A DNA stretch of 21,006 nucleotides from a virus: positions 1 to 21,006 of the IMG/VR virus record IMGVR_UViG_3300017960_000067, one strand, 5' to 3'. This document shows, piece by piece, positions 1 to 6,906 of this stretch. The first letter of the stretch is position 1. Each line of letters begins with the position of its first letter. Both the position numbers and the translations under genes were made by a program. Below the pieces are notes generated by a model, which did not search any database, had not been told where the DNA came from, and saw nothing but the letters and a program-made list of their open reading frames with translations.

Positions 1-954
1 CTGCCCCGCCTCGACGAGGCCACGAAAAGTGTCCGAAATTTTATCATCCTTTGAGACATCGAAGACCTGCCCGAAAACATCTCCCAGGGCCGTCTTGGCG
101 CTCTCGAAAAGCGGCTCAACCACAACGCCGGAGATTTTAGAGACGGCCTCTTCGATATTGGATACTATCGCCCCCCAGGTCTTAGCGGTTTCCGCGCCCG
201 CGAGGCTGAAGGTCTCCAAGCGTTTGTTCAGTTCCTCGGCGAGTGTGCCCTGGGCCTTCCAGTCCTTGACCATTGCATTGGTGATGCCCAGGGATTTCGC
301 GATCCGGGCATTCATGTCGATGGTGCCCTCGAGGATCGTCCGCACCTCCTGAGAGACTTGGTTCATGGGCACGCCGAGAGCCCCGGCCGCCTGAACGATT
401 TGGATTGTAATATTCCGGATTTCATCGAGATCCAGGCCAGCACTAAGACCCGTACCAATGGCCTGCTGGAACGCATCCCTGAGTTGTTCTCCTGTGGCCG
501 CAGTCTCGAGGCCTGCGATCTCCAGCTTCCCAAGTTGGTTTTCGGCCACTTTCATAGCGGCGGAAAGCGCCTCTTGGCCTTTAAGTGCGTTGCCATTAGA
601 ATCGGTTAGCTTGGATTGGGCAGCGATCAGTGTCGCGATCCCGAGTCGCCCTTGCTCCAGGCTTGCATTGTATTGAACGCCCTCGCGTACAAACTCGCGC
701 AGGGCCTGCGTAGCCAACCGGAATCCCTGGAACGCTGCGAGGGCGCCGCCAAGGCCCACCACCATATTCCGAAGGTTGCCGACAGCGGGAATTGCAGAGC
801 TGACCCCGCCCCTGAATCCCTTCGCGTTGTCCGGCAGTTTTTTCCCGCCTGCCTGGGTCAGCTCGCGGATCTCCTTCGTCAGGCGGTCGACCTCCTTCGC
901 ACCTTTGACGAGGGCGTTGATCCTGAGCTTGAGCTGGAGATCCTGGTCGGCCAT
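1..954 (-). CDS. Tail tape measure protein, N-terminal part (runs off the window)
   Basis: I translated this frame directly: 318 codons without a stop from ATG at 954 to the window edge, starting MADQDLQLKLRINALVKG. The N-terminus matches the usual opening of siphophage tape measure proteins: a short beta/helical start, then a charged coiled-coil stretch (VDRLTKEIRELTQAGGKK), a Gly/Ala hydrophobic segment near residues 75-95, and long helical sequence. It follows the tail chaperone G/GT pair, the standard position for a tape measure. AAGGAGG lies about 12 bases upstream of the ATG. In the family this protein sets tail length and is packed inside the tail tube. The C-terminus is outside the window, so total length and any embedded muralytic domain cannot be judged. 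The distal part of this segment is visibly richer in A/T than the head genes. Confidence 0.88.
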   Translation of the reverse strand, partial: MADQDLQLKLRINALVKGAKEVDRLTKEIRELTQAGGKKLPDNAKGFRGGVSSAIPAVGNLRNMVVGLGGALAAFQGFRLATQALREFVREGVQYNASLEQGRLGIATLIAAQSKLTDSNGNALKGQEALSAAMKVAENQLGKLEIAGLETAATGEQLRDAFQQAIGTGLSAGLDLDEIRNITIQIVQAAGALGVPMNQVSQEVRTILEGTIDMNARIAKSLGITNAMVKDWKAQGTLAEELNKRLETFSLAGAETAKTWGAIVSNIEEAVSKISGVVVEPLFESAKTALGDVFGQVFDVSKDDKISDTFRGLVEAGQ

Positions 955-960
955 GGTCGG

Positions 961-1550
961 TCAGATCCTCCTTAGGGCGGCCGCGCCCTTGCGCAGCTTC
1001 GCGAGCAGCTTCTTCAGGACGCCGGGCTTGGCGTAGGGGCTGCAGGTATCGGCGATTCGTTCGATTCGATCGGTTCTGTTTCGGGCTTGGGCGAAGCGGT
1101 AGAAGACTCCGATCTGGGCCGGGGTGAGTTCGACGAGGTCCCCCCACCGGTGGCCGTTGGCGATGAGGAACTCGATGACTTCAGGCCAGAGAGGGCCCCC
1201 TTGAGCGCCTGGAGAGCCGGCCCTAGCCGGTGGGCGAAAAAATCCGAGTTCACCTCGATGACGGCGCTGAGCAAAGTCATGCCCTCGTCAGCCGCCAATT
1301 CCCGAACCCAATTGGAATCCTTGCCGGCGGAAAGGGCCATGAGTTCCATGACGTCATCAACGCCTTTTTTGAGCAACTCCATGAGTTCTACGTCCTCGCT
1401 CTTGAAGTCGTCGTACAGGCTTTCCATCAGTTCTGTCACTCGAGGAATCTGACCGAACCGGAACGGCCGAACGTGGACTTCCTCGCTGCCCTCCATGCCG
1501 CTGACCGTCACAATGGATTTGAGGGGAAACATCGCCTTCAGGTCGTCCAT
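961..1550 (-). CDS. Tail assembly chaperone, frameshifted long form (GT-like fusion)
   Basis: A -1 shift from the gpG-like frame near 1200-1195 joins codons 1550..1197 to an open frame 1197..961 (GGC at 1197-1195 is the first shifted codon; TGA at 963-961). The shifted frame reads as convincing protein (WPEVIEFLIANGHRWGD, then LVELTPAQIGVFYRFAQ), whereas the unshifted frame is low-complexity. The fusion would be 196 aa. The likely slip is on the run of five G in AAGGGGGCC, where a glycyl-tRNA on GGG can re-pair one base back. A second candidate is the classical heptamer T-TTT-TTC at 1242-1236, in frame and also without a stop afterwards, but it would replace a sensible helix with Pro/Gly-rich residues. 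Programmed -1 shifting of G to GT is very common in long non-contractile tails. A sequencing indel is the alternative. Confidence 0.72.
1014..1550 (-). CDS. Tail assembly chaperone, short form (gpG-like)
   Basis: 178 codons from ATG at 1550. GGAGG lies five bases before this ATG; a GTG just upstream at 1553 is too close to the Shine-Dalgarno. The first ~119 residues look like a real folded protein: a beta-rich start, then helices, with NSDFFAHRLGPALQALKG near the end. The last ~55 residues in this frame are Ser/Pro/Thr-rich, low-complexity sequence, which looks like the out-of-frame reading of a conserved extension in the -1 frame (see the GT entry). Tail chaperones of long-tailed phages bind the tape measure during tail assembly and are not part of the virion. 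Position between tail tube and tape measure fits this role. Function is assigned from gene order and architecture, not from a strong sequence motif. Confidence 0.75.
   Translation of the reverse strand: MDDLKAMFPLKSIVTVSGMEGSEEVHVRPFRFGQIPRVTELMESLYDDFKSEDVELMELLKKGVDDVMELMALSAGKDSNWVRELAADEGMTLLSAVIEVNSDFFAHRLGPALQALKGALSGLKSSSSSSPTATGGGTSSNSPRPRSESSTASPKPETEPIESNESPIPAAPTPSPAS
1195..1200 (-). other. Probable -1 frameshift site (G5 run) in the tail chaperone gene
   Basis: Minus-strand bases AAG GGG GCC (1202-1194) contain five consecutive G. A P-site tRNA on GGG (1199-1197) re-pairs perfectly after moving back one base. Protein quality switches from the 0 frame to the -1 frame at this point. 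The A-site codon GCC would re-pair imperfectly, so this is not a textbook heptamer. Confidence 0.5.
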
Positions 1551-1569
1551 CACCGCCTCCTTCGGGGTT

Positions 1570-1593
1570 GGGGGGGTGCCGGTCAGCCCCCCC
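1570..1593 (-). terminator. G7/C7 stem-loop between tail tube and chaperone genes
   Basis: Seven G (1570-1576) pair with seven C (1587-1593) around a ten-base loop. It lies just after the tail tube stop and 20 bases before the next start. There is no U tract in the minus-strand transcript, so it is a poor intrinsic terminator. An mRNA 3'-end stabiliser or processing boundary that keeps tail tube mRNA abundant is as likely. A comparable hairpin follows the capsid gene. Confidence 0.4.
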
Positions 1594-1638
1594 GATTTCG
1601 CGCCAGTCAGAGACGCCCGGCTACCGTGAATGGTATGA

Positions 1639-2409
1639 CTACAGCACGTTCATCCGCGTGATCCGGCCGAACTGGCCGAGAGTCGCGTCGACGGCGCGCA
1701 GCGTGTCCGCGAGGGCGGTGCCCTCCATGGGAAGCGGCGACAGCTCGTCGGTGATCAGCCCCATCTCCGAGAGCGGATCGAGCTGCACCCGGTATAGATC
1801 GACGAGCACCGGTTCGAAGACGCCGTTGTCTTCGTCGGCAGTGTTCAGGCCCTTGAAGAAGATGAACCGCTCCGGCGGCGCCGCGTTGAACATCGCCACA
1901 TCCGTGCGGGCGGCGTAGTCATACGTCGCCTGGAACGGCTGCGTGAAGGCCGCGAGATCGAGGATCTTCAGGAGGCCGTGCTTCGCCGAATCCACCTCGT
2001 AATGGGTGTCCAGCGTCAGCGAGGCCGAGAGGCTGTCCTCCACCGAGAGGGCGGAAACGTCCGGGTTGGCCAGGCGCACGAAATCCCCTACGGCCAAGCT
2101 GTCCGGAAGCACCTCGTCCGTGACGCTGTCGCCGGCCACCGTGACCTCGGTTCCGTAGAGCGCCATGGCCAAATTGGCGGCGGTCCACTCCTCGAGGGTC
2201 ATGGAAACGGAGATCTCCTTCGAGGTGGAGATCACCAGATCCGTCTGGCGTTGGCCGGACATGGATTCCTTATGGACGACCTTCTCGACGTTGCCGGAGA
2301 GCTTGAAATCGGGGACGTTCCCGATCTTTCGCAGGGCGAGGGCCGTTCCGGCTGCCGCATCCCTCAGCCCCACGAAGATCTCCCCTTGTCCGCTGAAATA
2401 GTCGGTCAT
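1639..2409 (-). CDS. Tail tube (major tail) protein
   Basis: 256 aa, starting MTDYFSGQGEIFVG; the ATG overlaps the previous stop as ATGA. The sequence is beta-rich and contains a stretch typical of siphophage tail tube proteins: LSGNVEKVVHKESMSGQRQT, followed by STSKEISVSMTLEEWTAANL, a pattern in which a strand-rich domain is followed by a helix. Its place after the gp36/gp37-like connector and tail-terminator genes and before the chaperone and tape measure supports the call. In the virion it would polymerise as hexameric rings around the tape measure. No sheath protein is encoded next to it, which in Mu would be gpL, so the tail should be non-contractile. Family assignment is from architecture and context; an exact Pfam name is not claimed. 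Confidence 0.78.
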   Translation of the reverse strand: MTDYFSGQGEIFVGLRDAAAGTALALRKIGNVPDFKLSGNVEKVVHKESMSGQRQTDLVISTSKEISVSMTLEEWTAANLAMALYGTEVTVAGDSVTDEVLPDSLAVGDFVRLANPDVSALSVEDSLSASLTLDTHYEVDSAKHGLLKILDLAAFTQPFQATYDYAARTDVAMFNAAPPERFIFFKGLNTADEDNGVFEPVLVDLYRVQLDPLSEMGLITDELSPLPMEGTALADTLRAVDATLGQFGRITRMNVL

Positions 2410-2693
2410 CTCTTCTTCTCCTTCTTGGCGCCCTCATCGGGCTTCGCTCCCTCCTTCAGAGGGGCGGGGGGCTCCGGCGGCCGGCCTTCTCCGGGGTTGG
2501 GATCGTGCGGGGCGGTTTCGGCGCCGGCAGCCGATACCACATCGCCACGTTTCCGCTCGATGAGGAAGTCCCGCACGGTGGCCGAGACGGTGATCTCGTC
2601 CCCGGCCTGGCGCAGCTTCCCCTTGTGCATGTGGGGCCAGTTGAGTTTGAAACGATAGGTCTGCACCTGATCGGGTTTCGAATTGTGGGTCAT
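2406..2693 (-). CDS. Small phage protein with DUF7210-like N-terminal domain
   Basis: 95 aa from ATG at 2693, overlapping the tail-terminator stop as ATGA. Residues ~10-55 (YRFKLNWPHMHKGKLRQAGD and following) form a small beta-rich domain. The remaining ~40 residues are Pro/Glu/Lys-rich and end in a basic KKEKKR tail, probably disordered. The N-terminal domain resembles the whole 51-aa protein encoded at 3597-3752, so the window has two paralogues. The location matches Mu gp38. Its biochemical role is unknown; a head-tail or tail assembly accessory role is inferred only from position. Confidence 0.7.
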   Translation of the reverse strand: MTHNSKPDQVQTYRFKLNWPHMHKGKLRQAGDEITVSATVRDFLIERKRGDVVSAAGAETAPHDPNPGEGRPPEPPAPLKEGAKPDEGAKKEKKR

Positions 2694-3175
2694 GGCGTCA
2701 TCACCTCCGAGGTAAAGAGCAGCGGGAAATAGGCGAACGTGTCGATGTAGGCAGGTTTGGGACCGGGCTGGCGGATGAACGGCTTGTGGCGGGTCAATGG
2801 CTGCCATCCCTGGAGGACCTCGATCGTCCGCTGAATAATCAAGCCCGCGGACTGCCGAACCGCCTCTCCGGTTTCCAACTCGCCGGCGGCGTTGCGGACG
2901 ACAGTGACGACGAGCCAGCGCTGCCGGACGCGCTGCTTCGACCGGTATTCCGTCTCGGCCGTCGTCATTCGAGCGCCGTGGCCGGCTCTATCGTGCTTCC
3001 CGGTCAACACGTCGTCGCCGTCATAGACGACATGGATGGCAGGCACACGCTGCGCTTTTTGCCTTACCCCGGCGAGATCCTTCACTGAGAACACATGCCC
3101 ATTCACATGGGCGACCTCTTCTTTTAGGCGCTCGATAAGGGGCTGCTCGAGGGCGAGGTAATTCACGAGCGCCAT
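2690..3175 (-). CDS. Mu gp37-like protein, probable tail terminator
   Basis: 161 aa, starting MALVNYLALEQPLIERLKEE; the start overlaps the upstream stop as TGATG. It has the layout of the Mu gp37/tail-terminator group: an N-terminal helix, a beta-alpha core with VPAIHVVYDGDDV, then an Arg-rich strand (QRWLVVTVVRNAAGELETGE) and a helix (SAGLIIQRTIEVLQGWQPL). In this family the protein caps the tail tube and forms the surface that joins tail to head. Gene order (gp36-like, gp37-like, tail tube) agrees with transposable phages. Function is from family and order, with moderate certainty. Confidence 0.75.
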   Translation of the reverse strand: MALVNYLALEQPLIERLKEEVAHVNGHVFSVKDLAGVRQKAQRVPAIHVVYDGDDVLTGKHDRAGHGARMTTAETEYRSKQRVRQRWLVVTVVRNAAGELETGEAVRQSAGLIIQRTIEVLQGWQPLTRHKPFIRQPGPKPAYIDTFAYFPLLFTSEVMTP

Positions 3176-3585
3176 CAGTAATCCTCCAGGGTGTCCTGAG
3201 ACCAGACGCGGTCCGGGGCGTCATAGTCCGCCTCGTCATTGGTGTCCGGCGTCGGTGTGACGCCTAGGGATACCCTGCCCATGCTCACGTCTCGCAGGAA
3301 GCGGATGGCGTTGTCGTAGCGACTCTGAACGGTATCGGTCGGCTGATCCTGGTAGAGGAAGTACCTGGCGATGTCGCAGCAGATGCGCACGAGGATTTCG
3401 GGGGGACTCTCCAGGGGAAGGGTATGCCGCGTGGCGAGGTAGCCGTCCATCTCCGACGTGGCGTCATCGAGGGCCGCATCGAGCACGGCCTCGTCGATGG
3501 AGGTGCCCTTCTCATGATCCGTGATCTGTGCGATTTCGGGCTGCCCGAACCGTCCGGTCATGTCGTCCTGCGTGGCGTATGCCAT
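3175..3585 (-). CDS. Mu gp36-like head-tail connector (DUF1320)
   Basis: 136 aa, starting MAYATQDDMTGRFGQPEIAQ. The opening 'YAT..D...RFG..EI.Q.TD', the acidic helix with VLDAALDDATSEMDGYLATR, and IARYFLYQDQPTDTVQSRYD are characteristic of the DUF1320/gp36 family. In transposable phages it is taken to be a head completion or connector protein bound to the portal. GAGGT lies about nine bases before the ATG. It lies in the same strand and order as the terminator gene that follows, with overlapping stop and start. Confidence 0.85.
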   Translation of the reverse strand: MAYATQDDMTGRFGQPEIAQITDHEKGTSIDEAVLDAALDDATSEMDGYLATRHTLPLESPPEILVRICCDIARYFLYQDQPTDTVQSRYDNAIRFLRDVSMGRVSLGVTPTPDTNDEADYDAPDRVWSQDTLEDY

Positions 3586-3596
3586 CGGCGGCTACC

Positions 3597-3752
3597 TCAG
3601 GAGTTCCCGGTCCTCTTGCCCTTTTTCACCGGCACGATGACACCGCTCTTGCGAAGCGGCGCCGCATCCTTCTGGCTGAGCGTGATCGTCTCGCCAGGCT
3701 TGTGCAGCTTGCCCCCGTGCTTCAGGTTCCACTTGATCCGGTATTCCGACAT
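3597..3752 (-). CDS. 51-aa phage protein (DUF7210-like)
   Basis: Start ATG at 3752 with GGAG about ten bases upstream; the reading frame remains open farther upstream, but that part is antisense-like and would overlap the capsid gene. The product begins MSEYRIKWNLKHGGKLHKPG and ends in a Lys-rich tail. It aligns by eye with the N-terminal domain encoded at 2406-2693 (YR-K-N, GKL, GE/DEIT, then V near the end), so the two are probably paralogues. It sits between capsid and gp36-like genes, where small head-completion or decoration genes often lie. No function is known to me. Confidence 0.72.
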   Translation of the reverse strand: MSEYRIKWNLKHGGKLHKPGETITLSQKDAAPLRKSGVIVPVKKGKRTGNS

Positions 3753-3774
3753 CTGAATCACTCTCCCTTCAGTC

Positions 3775-3804
3775 ACCGCCCCCGGCCTCCGGGCCGGGGG
3801 CGGT
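3775..3804 (-). terminator. 13-bp GC hairpin immediately after the major capsid gene
   Basis: Stem 3775-3787 pairs perfectly with 3792-3804, thirteen base pairs nearly all G-C, closing a four-base loop. It lies about 28 bases past the capsid stop on the transcribed strand and 22 bases before the next ATG. No U run follows, so full rho-independent termination is doubtful. It may stabilise the capsid mRNA 3' end or attenuate downstream genes. Confidence 0.55.
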
Positions 3805-3832
3805 CTCCCGGTGGTGGGAGTGGCGGTGAAGA

Positions 3833-4759
3833 TCAGGCCGCTGCGTCGGTGATGAGGTAGCCGAGGTCGTTGGCGACCATCAGCTCCTTCACCGACTCGC
3901 CCACGCGCACGCGCTGGCCGCCGCGCAGGCCGATGTCCTTGTCCTCCCAGGAGCCGGACACCCGTGTGCCGAACTCCGCGGTGAACCCGAAGGTCACTCC
4001 ACCGGAGGTGTCGGCCTGCTTGTTTCGGTGGATGAGGGCGCAGTGCTTGCCCCACACCCGCGACAGCGTGGCCGTCTGGCCCTTCTTCGCGGTGTTGAGC
4101 CAGCCCTCGCCGACGAGGACCTCCTCCAACTCGAAGAGGTCCGCGATCTGGCGCCGCTGGGCTACGCCCGAATCACCGGCGGTGCCGTGCACCGCCTTGT
4201 TGATGACGGGATTCTTGATGAGGGCCGTGAAGGCGCCCCGGCCGATGACCATGACGTTCGGCCGCATGATGCAGGCGTCGAGCCCGGTGAGGATGTCGTC
4301 GATGGGGTCGCCTTGGGCGTGGCTCCACTGGTCGGTCCCGGAGAGGGTGATTTTGTTGGCCGCGGCGTAGTTTGCGGCTGCGAACGCGAGAGTGGCCGCC
4401 CTCACTTCACGGTCCAGCAGGATGAGGTCCGTGAGCCGCTCCGTGGCCCGGCCCAGCGGGTTGTAGTTGGGCGGCGCGTTGTTGATGTCCGCCTGGGGGA
4501 CGGGGTCCTCGAGGCCGTAGTCCTCGGTCGTGTCCGGCACCTCGGTGGCGGAGACCTCGATCTCGTTCGGCTTCGACTTGCGCCCAACCTGGGTGTCCGG
4601 AATGGTGAAGGCTCCTCCCTTGGGATAAGAGAAGTACTTGAACTCCGCCTTGCCGACGGGTACCCGGGGGAATACACCGTCGGCGATCAGCACCGCATTC
4701 CTGTACGCCAGGGCGATGGCGGTCAGGACGGGGTCCACGGGAAACGGGGCTGTGGTCAT
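3833..4759 (-). CDS. Major capsid protein (HK97 fold, Mu gpT-like role)
   Basis: 308 aa, close to the length of Mu gpT. GGAG precedes the ATG by six bases. The N-terminal part (VDPVLTAIALAYRNAVLIAD, FPRVPVGKAEFKYFSYPKGG) and the acidic loop with EDYGLEDPVPQADI are typical of a large group of phage capsid proteins. The centre contains a P-domain-like stretch with NVMVIGRGAFTALIKNPVI, and the C-terminus has WEDKDIGLRGGQRVRVGESV and ends DLGYLITDAAA. The gene follows protease/scaffold and a decoration protein in the expected order. The protein would form the icosahedral shell around the scaffold, which is then cleaved by protease I. Confidence 0.88.
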   Translation of the reverse strand: MTTAPFPVDPVLTAIALAYRNAVLIADGVFPRVPVGKAEFKYFSYPKGGAFTIPDTQVGRKSKPNEIEVSATEVPDTTEDYGLEDPVPQADINNAPPNYNPLGRATERLTDLILLDREVRAATLAFAAANYAAANKITLSGTDQWSHAQGDPIDDILTGLDACIMRPNVMVIGRGAFTALIKNPVINKAVHGTAGDSGVAQRRQIADLFELEEVLVGEGWLNTAKKGQTATLSRVWGKHCALIHRNKQADTSGGVTFGFTAEFGTRVSGSWEDKDIGLRGGQRVRVGESVKELMVANDLGYLITDAAA

Positions 4760-4823
4760 TTGAGTCTCCTTTTCTTCCGCGCGTTAGCGCGATTGGACAC
4801 CGAAGGGGTCCCTGGATCAGGGC

Positions 4824-5597
4824 CTACCAGGAGGTGTCGATGATCTTGTAGTCCACCCGAATCTTGAGCGGGCTGTCACCCGTGGCGATCTCGCCCGTGG
4901 CCATGTGGAGAACGAGGGCCGCGTTGTCGACCGGGGTGATGGCCGCGGCCGCCAGCGGGTAGACGTACCGAAGGTCGTCCGCGACGGCGTCCAGGAATCC
5001 CGTCGCCTCGATGGTGGCCACCGTGTCACCGCTGCCGTCCGTGTAGTTGATGTTGAGGTCCTCGCCGGCGGCGATGCCGTCGTAGGCCGTCGTTTCGAAG
5101 TCCAGGAACGCCGTCGCGCCCAGAAGGACGATCGCCTTGCCGGCGCCGGGGGCAGCCACCAATTCCTTGGGCGTTGCGTTGAGGGCGAGCAGCTCCGCGG
5201 AGGAGACGGTGACCAGGTCGCTGAAGGTCTGGGACTCCAGAACCTTCCCGGTGATCCCCAGGAGGACCGACCCGATGTCGCCGCTCACACCGGACTGCAT
5301 GGCGACGCCGATGATCCGGTCATCCTCCGAAGCCGCCACGGCTTTGCCGTCCGCATCGGAGGTGAGGAGCCCACCGCGAGTGACGGCGCCGCCGTACTCC
5401 ACCTCTGCGGCGCCGGAGACGACCACGTCGACCCTCTCACCGGAGGCGGCGCCGAGGCCCGCGTCCACTCCGATGAGGGAGTCGCTCACGGCGGCGGCCT
5501 GGAGGACCTCGGCATCCGAGGACCCGAACTTGATGATGCGGTAGGCATTGATGGTCCCGCCCGCGGTGAAATTCTTCGTCAGCAGAGGGTTGTTCAC
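4824..5597 (-). CDS. Capsid decoration protein, DUF2190-like N-terminus plus extra beta domain
   Basis: 257 aa from GTG at 5597, which overlaps the protease stop as GTGA and has GGAGG six bases upstream. The open frame continues upstream but is arginine-rich and antisense-like there. Residues ~1-120 resemble DUF2190/capsid-cement proteins: NNPLLTKNFTAGGTINAYRI, then DDRIIGVAMQSG and GDIGSVLLGITGKV. The C-terminal ~130 residues form a second beta-rich unit (GAGKAIVLLGATAFLDFETT and GEDLNINYTDGSGD) ending DYKIIDTSW. Such proteins bind the outside of the capsid and stabilise it after expansion. The two-domain length is greater than that of a minimal DUF2190 protein. Confidence 0.7.
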   Translation of the reverse strand: MNNPLLTKNFTAGGTINAYRIIKFGSSDAEVLQAAAVSDSLIGVDAGLGAASGERVDVVVSGAAEVEYGGAVTRGGLLTSDADGKAVAASEDDRIIGVAMQSGVSGDIGSVLLGITGKVLESQTFSDLVTVSSAELLALNATPKELVAAPGAGKAIVLLGATAFLDFETTAYDGIAAGEDLNINYTDGSGDTVATIEATGFLDAVADDLRYVYPLAAAAITPVDNAALVLHMATGEIATGDSPLKIRVDYKIIDTSW

Positions 5598-6079
5598 TTG
5601 GCACCTCCCTTCGTGACGGCCTCGACGGCCTCGGTGAAGGAGATGCTCCTTCCCGTCTTGGCCTGCTCGTCCATGTGCTTGCGGGCCGCGTCCGCCACGG
5701 CCTGCGGGTTGCTTTCGGGCGCGCCGGCGCCGGCGGGCGATGCCTCGTCGAAGTCCACCTGCTTGGGCAGGTGCCCGAGGAACTCGCGCAGCCACTTCCC
5801 GGAAGCGGTCTTCACGGCGTCGTCGCCTTCGCCGAACTCGACCACGCCCTCGGAATCCTGGCCGGCCATGAACTCGACGAGCCCGGCCTGGTCGCGGGGG
5901 AGGACCTTGCCCCCCTTCACCAGGCCGTCGACGAACTCGACGATGTCCTTCTTACGGGTCTTTTCCTCGGACGCCGAGAGCTTCGTCTCGCGCTCCTCGA
6001 AGGATGCTTCCTGCTCGGCCACCTTGGCCTCGCGGTCCTTCAGCTCGGCCTCCTTCCGTTCCAGTTCTGCCTTGTCCAT
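5594..6079 (-). CDS. Nested head scaffold protein (Mu gpZ-like), internal in-frame start
   Basis: An ATG at 6079, in frame with the protease, has AAGGAG five bases upstream, a stronger ribosome site than most genes here. The product would be 161 aa, beginning MDKAELERKEAELKDREAKV, with a heptad-like coiled coil for ~45 residues and then an acidic, flexible part. In Mu the scaffold Z is made exactly this way from within gene I, giving a molar excess of scaffold over protease. I infer the same arrangement. The C-terminus is shared with the protease. Confidence 0.8.
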   Translation of the reverse strand: MDKAELERKEAELKDREAKVAEQEASFEERETKLSASEEKTRKKDIVEFVDGLVKGGKVLPRDQAGLVEFMAGQDSEGVVEFGEGDDAVKTASGKWLREFLGHLPKQVDFDEASPAGAGAPESNPQAVADAARKHMDEQAKTGRSISFTEAVEAVTKGGAK

Positions 6080-6700
6080 GGGATCTCCTTCCGTGAACGA
6101 GGAGGCGCCTTCGACTTCGGCGTCTCGGGTTTCACGTGCGATACGCGTGACGTTGTCCACCTGCCAGTTGGGGATGATGCGGTCTGCCTGCTCGAGGCCG
6201 TCCCGGCCGATGATCCAGTCCCGCAAGCCCCGGAGAATGTCAGCCAGGCTCGAATAGAGATTGGCTTCCTCCACGAAATCCACCACGCCCTCCTCGTCCT
6301 CCCCGAACTCGAGGGGGCGAAGCCCCTTCAGGGCCGGCGGCGCCGCTCCGAGAAAGCCGATGTGGCGGAGGTAATAGGCCCCCGGAACGGGATTCTTGGG
6401 CGAATCGGGCTCGTAGAAGCTCGCGGAGACCTTTTTGAAGCTCCCGTTCTGGATCATCTTCACGAACTCGGGCGCCACCTGGTCCGCCTCGGCGACGAGG
6501 GTTTCCTCGAAGGAAAGCCCCTGCACCCACCCATACGCAGGTTCGTCCGCCTTCGGGTGGCCGATGACCAGGGGCGCCTCGTGCAGGGCCGTATCGTAGA
6601 CCTCCGCGGTCTTGGAGAGGTCCGCCCCCGTAAAGGGGATCTTCCTCCCGTCACTTGCGGTATGCCGTCCGGGCCTGAAAATCTCTATCTTCTTGGGCAT
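5594..6700 (-). CDS. Mu-like prohead protease I with fused scaffold
   Basis: 368 aa from ATG at 6700; GGAGG is five bases upstream, whereas the longer open frame to 6763 crosses a probable promoter and has no such signal. The N-terminal ~200 residues match the Mu gpI protease family: MPKKIEIFRPGRHTASDGRK, then APLVIGHPKADEPAYGWVQG, VSASFYEPDSP and AYYLRHIGFLGAAPPALKGL. The C-terminal half is a highly charged helix (MDKAELERKEAELKDREAKV and following), a scaffold removed during maturation. In Mu the protease and scaffold Z share one frame, and a second start exists here too (see the next entry). This is the first gene after the 266-base gap, matching the Mu PI late transcription unit. Confidence 0.9.
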   Translation of the reverse strand: MPKKIEIFRPGRHTASDGRKIPFTGADLSKTAEVYDTALHEAPLVIGHPKADEPAYGWVQGLSFEETLVAEADQVAPEFVKMIQNGSFKKVSASFYEPDSPKNPVPGAYYLRHIGFLGAAPPALKGLRPLEFGEDEEGVVDFVEEANLYSSLADILRGLRDWIIGRDGLEQADRIIPNWQVDNVTRIARETRDAEVEGASSFTEGDPMDKAELERKEAELKDREAKVAEQEASFEERETKLSASEEKTRKKDIVEFVDGLVKGGKVLPRDQAGLVEFMAGQDSEGVVEFGEGDDAVKTASGKWLREFLGHLPKQVDFDEASPAGAGAPESNPQAVADAARKHMDEQAKTGRSISFTEAVEAVTKGGAK

Positions 6701-6706
6701 GGAAAC

Positions 6707-6765
6707 CTCCGTATTCCTATCCTCGGATGAACGGGCAAGACCCTCCAGGGTGACGGCGGTCACCC
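6707..6765 (-). promoter_or_regulatory. Candidate activator-dependent late promoter (Mu PI equivalent) with dyad operator
   Basis: A perfect dyad, GGGTGAC at 6748-6754 and GTCACCC at 6759-6765 with a four-base spacer, lies 48 bases before the protease ATG. A weak -10-like GAGGAT is at 6724-6719, which would start transcription near 6712 and place the dyad centre about 44 bases upstream. A second copy of the dyad with the same spacing precedes the endolysin. In Mu, protein C activates exactly these two units (Plys and PI) by binding a dyad at about this distance, so this is the probable target of the Mor/C-like protein of this phage. The -10 and start are inferred. Confidence 0.62.
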
Positions 6766-6880
6766 CGAAGCATGGCCGTCGGTTTTAAGGGGGTGCCGTA
6801 AAGGCCGACCGGGATCCACCCCGACATGGGGGTCCGGACCGCACCGTGGAACCCATTTAAGACCCGTTTAACGTCTTTTA

Positions 6881-6906
6881 ATTCGGGCGAAAGCGGGCTC
6901 CCGAAT
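6881..6906 (-). terminator. Inverted repeat in the 266-base gap after the gpG-like gene
   Basis: ATTCGGG at 6881-6887 pairs with CCCGAAT at 6900-6906 around a 12-base loop; on the transcribed strand it is followed by an A/T-rich stretch. It could end the packaging/head transcript before the PI-like promoter. The rest of 6766-6966 holds short G/C-run inverted repeats (for example CCCC-GACAT-GGGG near 6817-6829) and no convincing gene. Confidence 0.35.

Noticed and set aside
1014-1196. The Ser/Pro-rich end of the short chaperone as a real disordered domain
   Set aside because: Composition is what a -1-frame protein looks like when read out of frame; the -1 frame is the better protein. The short form may still be made, ending in this tail.
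4905-6257. Long plus-strand open frame (450 codons) opposite the capsid/decoration/protease genes
   Set aside because: It is antisense to strongly supported genes, has no recognisable domain and no good ribosome site; long antisense frames are expected at this GC content. The same applies to plus-strand frames at 5675-6730, 7518-8510, 9068-9898 and 11238-12215.
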